DNA of 64,000 bases, from the NCBI GenBank assembly GCA_013397695.1, contig VYZI01000135.1, positions 799,397 to 863,396 on the forward strand, in the 5' to 3' direction. The stretch comes from Centropus unirufus (Eukaryota > Chordata > Aves > Cuculiformes > Centropidae). Made by a program: the position numbers and the translations under genes. The notes beneath the pieces were generated by a model that saw only the letters and a program-made list of their open reading frames with translations, was not told where the DNA came from and did not search any database. Below are positions 61,701 to 64,000 of the stretch, one piece after another; positions within the stretch are counted from its first letter, which is position 1, and the number at the start of each line of letters is the position of its first letter.

Positions 61701-62775
61701 GTTTTCCATGCCAGTCCCTGTATTTCTTTATTAGAGTCCATCTTGCTAATAAATGAAACAACACCTTGCTTTCCCATGCATGTTCAAACTACTCAACGTA
61801 TATCACTATTTAGCAGTTTTTAAAGGGTTTCTAGGCAAATGTTTACAGCCACACCAAGGTGGAGTGGGAACAGCCTTTAGCTACTCAGGAGAGAGCACCT
61901 AACCAAGAGTTCCTATTTCAGCTCACATTTCTGTGACTTTGAGGTAGAAAGTTTAATGATTTTTTTTTTTTCAACAGCCTTGAAATGTATGAAAAAAACA
62001 TATCATGGACTTTTATAATTTTCGGTCCCATTTGGATGGTCAGGCATTTGAAATGGCTGCTATTACATGGTTTGCATTTTTGTGCCCGTTTCTAAACACT
62101 GAAGTATCTGTTTGCACAGTAGTTATTATTTATCACTAATACATGTCTTAAGTGTACATGAGCTATTTTTCCCAATAGGAATTTATGTAAACAAGTATAA
62201 AGACATATTATATATCAAATTGTAAAAAGGAGATAAATATTGCTGAATTACAATGCTTTGGTTCTCCTATTATATCAATTCTATCATGCACTCAAAACCA
62301 AAATGTCTGCCAAAAACATTCTATGATTAACATGTTATAAAATTTTAACATAATTTATTTCTATTGAAAAAACACTGTGAAATAGAAGTTACGTTTATCA
62401 CTTCACCAGGCAGTCCTGATGCAACTTTGTCAAAGTTGCTCCTTCCCTTAGTTTCATTTACACTTACAAGTACTTTTACTTAGTGTGGGTTTTCTAATAC
62501 CAACAATTGTTGTTTGTGCATCAGGTTGCCAAGCTCTTTATACAATGGAAATAATTCAAGATTATAATGATATCCCCTGAAATAAATTATTTAATATATT
62601 TCTTGAAAAAAGAAGTAAAGGAACTCTTCTGGGTAATTGGTGTGCAGCAAGCCACAGCACCAGTTGTATATTCATTTTTCTCCAATGTATGCAATTATCC
62701 ACTCAGCCTGTATCCATTAATATTATTTTTCTTCCTAAGCTGGAAGTATATAAAACCATTAGAAAATAATCCAAA
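58771..62775. other. Gene-free AT-rich sequence
   Basis: No gene was recognised. T13 at 59905-59917 and T12 at 61960-61971 are simple homopolymers. GGGCCCCATCCTGCAAAA near 59174 resembles one end of the palindromic repeats seen at 51.6 kb, without a partner. A 90-codon plus-strand frame at 61331-61603 has no recognisable domain. Confidence 0.67.
59905..59917. repeat. Poly(T) tract, 13 bases
   Basis: Thirteen T residues in AT-rich sequence, with no retroposon body recognised alongside. Confidence 0.88.
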
Positions 62776-63060
62776 GAATTCTATTTGCTGAATAAATTTT
62801 AATTTGCATGGCACCAGGAATTTTTTATTAATGGGAAATAAATTATTGCAATCTTATGGAAGGCGACAAGTTAATAGCTTTGTGAAAAGTAATGGAGAGA
62901 AAATGATCTTGAAAAGGTCAGGTCTCCTGTCACAATGTCTTTATGCACAATTAAAACAAGTCAAGAAAGTAGCTATATAATCAGGACCATGAATATGCAT
63001 TATATCCTAATGAGAGTGTGAAGATGGAGATGGGTTAGTGCTAAAGTCATGGTGAGGTGG
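62776..63060. promoter_or_regulatory. Candidate conserved non-coding element with octamer motif
   Basis: A perfect inverse octamer ATTTGCAT lies at 62802-62809 beside TTTTAATTTG, followed by TTTATTAATGG, AATTATTGCAATC and a CTATATAATCAGG stretch near 62974. Octamers are bound by POU-family factors. The stretch is more complex than the AT-rich DNA before it. Conservation is not tested. Confidence 0.33.
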
Positions 63061-63690
63061 TGACATAAAAATGGTAATTTGTGATGTAGTATTTGACTAT
63101 GTGCTTCAGCTTCCTTTGGGAGAATTAACTCATTGCTACCTGCCTATTATTTTACTTTTATCAGTAGACCAAGTGAGAAGAGACTTTTCTGGAGGAGCAT
63201 ATATACACATAAGATCTAATTTACCATTATATAAAGATGGACCCCATAGTTATGATTGTAAATTACAAAATATATCTCTGATATCACTGCAAGAGAACTC
63301 CAGAACACTTGTTATCATTGCATTTTTAATTATGGAAGCTGAAAGGCATTTTCACATCACATAGTAAGATTTAGCATTTTACTTCCTAAGGTGCCGCTCT
63401 GCCAGGAAGGAACCCACCTTAAAGTGGAGCTATTGTAATCCTCCATGGCTATTCCAGCATCCGTGCATGGTGGAAGTTCTGCCCTTCCATGTGTGTGTTT
63501 GATGCCACTCCCCTCTATCCTCGCTCAAAAAGAGGAGATGTGGCTTTGCAGGAGTCAAAAAGGAGAGTCGTGCCTTTGCTTATGACTACATCCCAGTTCC
63601 TGTTAGGAAACCCATTTTGAAACATGTCTCGCTAGAAATACGCATCTTACCTAATAAGCACTGCATTTCCTCCTTGTAATGGCTGTTTTG
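63061..63690. other. Gene-free sequence with a 97-codon open frame
   Basis: An ATG-initiated plus-strand frame runs 63071-63364. Its translation is hydrophobic at the start (CYLPIILLLS) and has no recognisable domain. There is no promoter, homologous neighbour or splice context, so it is not called a gene. The rest, to 63690, shows nothing recognisable. Confidence 0.55.
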
Positions 63691-63910
63691 GTGGTCCCAG
63701 TGCTGCTAGTCGGTGCTGTTGTGCCATGGAGACTATTCTATATTGTAATCGAAAATCAGTGTGAACATTCTGATCCAGTGGTCATTTAATAAAAGATAAT
63801 AGTCACTGAACAATAATTCTGATCAGCTAATGGCAATTTAAAGGTTTATAACACCTCTTGCAACGCTGCATATTTGCATATTCTATTAGAATTTGCTTCC
63901 TAAAAGGCTT
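63691..63910. promoter_or_regulatory. Candidate conserved non-coding element with octamer motif
   Basis: A second perfect inverse octamer, ATTTGCAT at 63872-63879, sits in a TGCATATTTGCATATTC context, preceded by CTTGCAACGC and a GGCAATTTAAAGG segment near 63832. A GAACAATAATTC (SOX-like) site lies near 63808. It resembles the element at 62776-63060 in style. Functional status is inferred only. Confidence 0.33.
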
Positions 63911-63938
63911 GGTTTATGCTCAAAAATAGGAATAAGCT

Positions 63939-63951
63939 GGGGGGTGGGGGG
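63939..63951 (+). repeat. G-rich run (G6-T-G6)
   Basis: Two runs of six G residues separated by one T, on the plus strand near the window end. It could stack as a two-layer G-quadruplex. Simple sequence otherwise. Confidence 0.75.
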
Positions 63952-64000
63952 TAAGCAGATGCAGCTGCCATCCTATAATGCTCTGTTTGGGTGGCAGAGT

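Noticed and set aside
1..64000. Endogenous retrovirus, tRNA, snRNA, microRNA or CRISPR structures
   Set aside because: None could be recognised on either strand by reading; no paired LTRs, RNA-gene consensus or regularly spaced repeats were seen.

Overview
The window reads as bird (avian) nuclear DNA from a gene-poor region: a gene desert or the inside of a very long intron. The clearest evidence is a 5'-truncated CR1 LINE at 5385-6080. It ends in the ATTCTGTG-type 3' tail of avian CR1 elements and still encodes a broken C-terminal piece of the CR1 ORF2 protein. Other interspersed repeats are few, short and old. Mammalian L1 or Alu, tRNA, rRNA, CRISPR and bacterial operon signatures are absent. 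The assembly has one gap of 135 N at 30125-30259.

Layout. 1-5.4 kb: AT-rich, gene-free. 5.4-6.1 kb: the CR1 copy. 6.1-16.5 kb: gene-free, with one clean inverted repeat near 8.3 kb. 16.5-17.3 kb: a complex, homeodomain-site-rich block that looks like a conserved non-coding element (CNE). 17.3-25.1 kb: gene-free, with a TA microsatellite, an A20 tract, a hairpin and a MIR-like fragment. 25.1-26.8 kb: two further CNE-like blocks. 29.8-36.5 kb: a CR1 3' end, the gap, an old antisense CR1/L3-like copy, an AC/TA microsatellite and a short SINE-like fragment. 40-44 kb: a SINE-like fragment, an old palindromic repeat and a CNE-like block. 48.8-53.4 kb: a CNE-like block, two more palindromic repeats, a striking nested hairpin and an old CR1. 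57.5-58.8 kb: a small CpG-rich patch followed by a block with three CAGCTG E-boxes among TAAT motifs. 62.8-63.9 kb: two AT-rich blocks, each with a perfect inverse octamer motif.

No protein-coding exon could be supported. The longest open frames are 117-118 codons, have no recognisable domain and are what AT-rich non-coding DNA gives by chance. No genes here can be described as working together. The most reasonable reading is regulatory or structural DNA belonging to a gene outside the window. The CNE calls rest on sequence texture and motif clustering only; a multi-species alignment would decide them. No novel molecular system was found.
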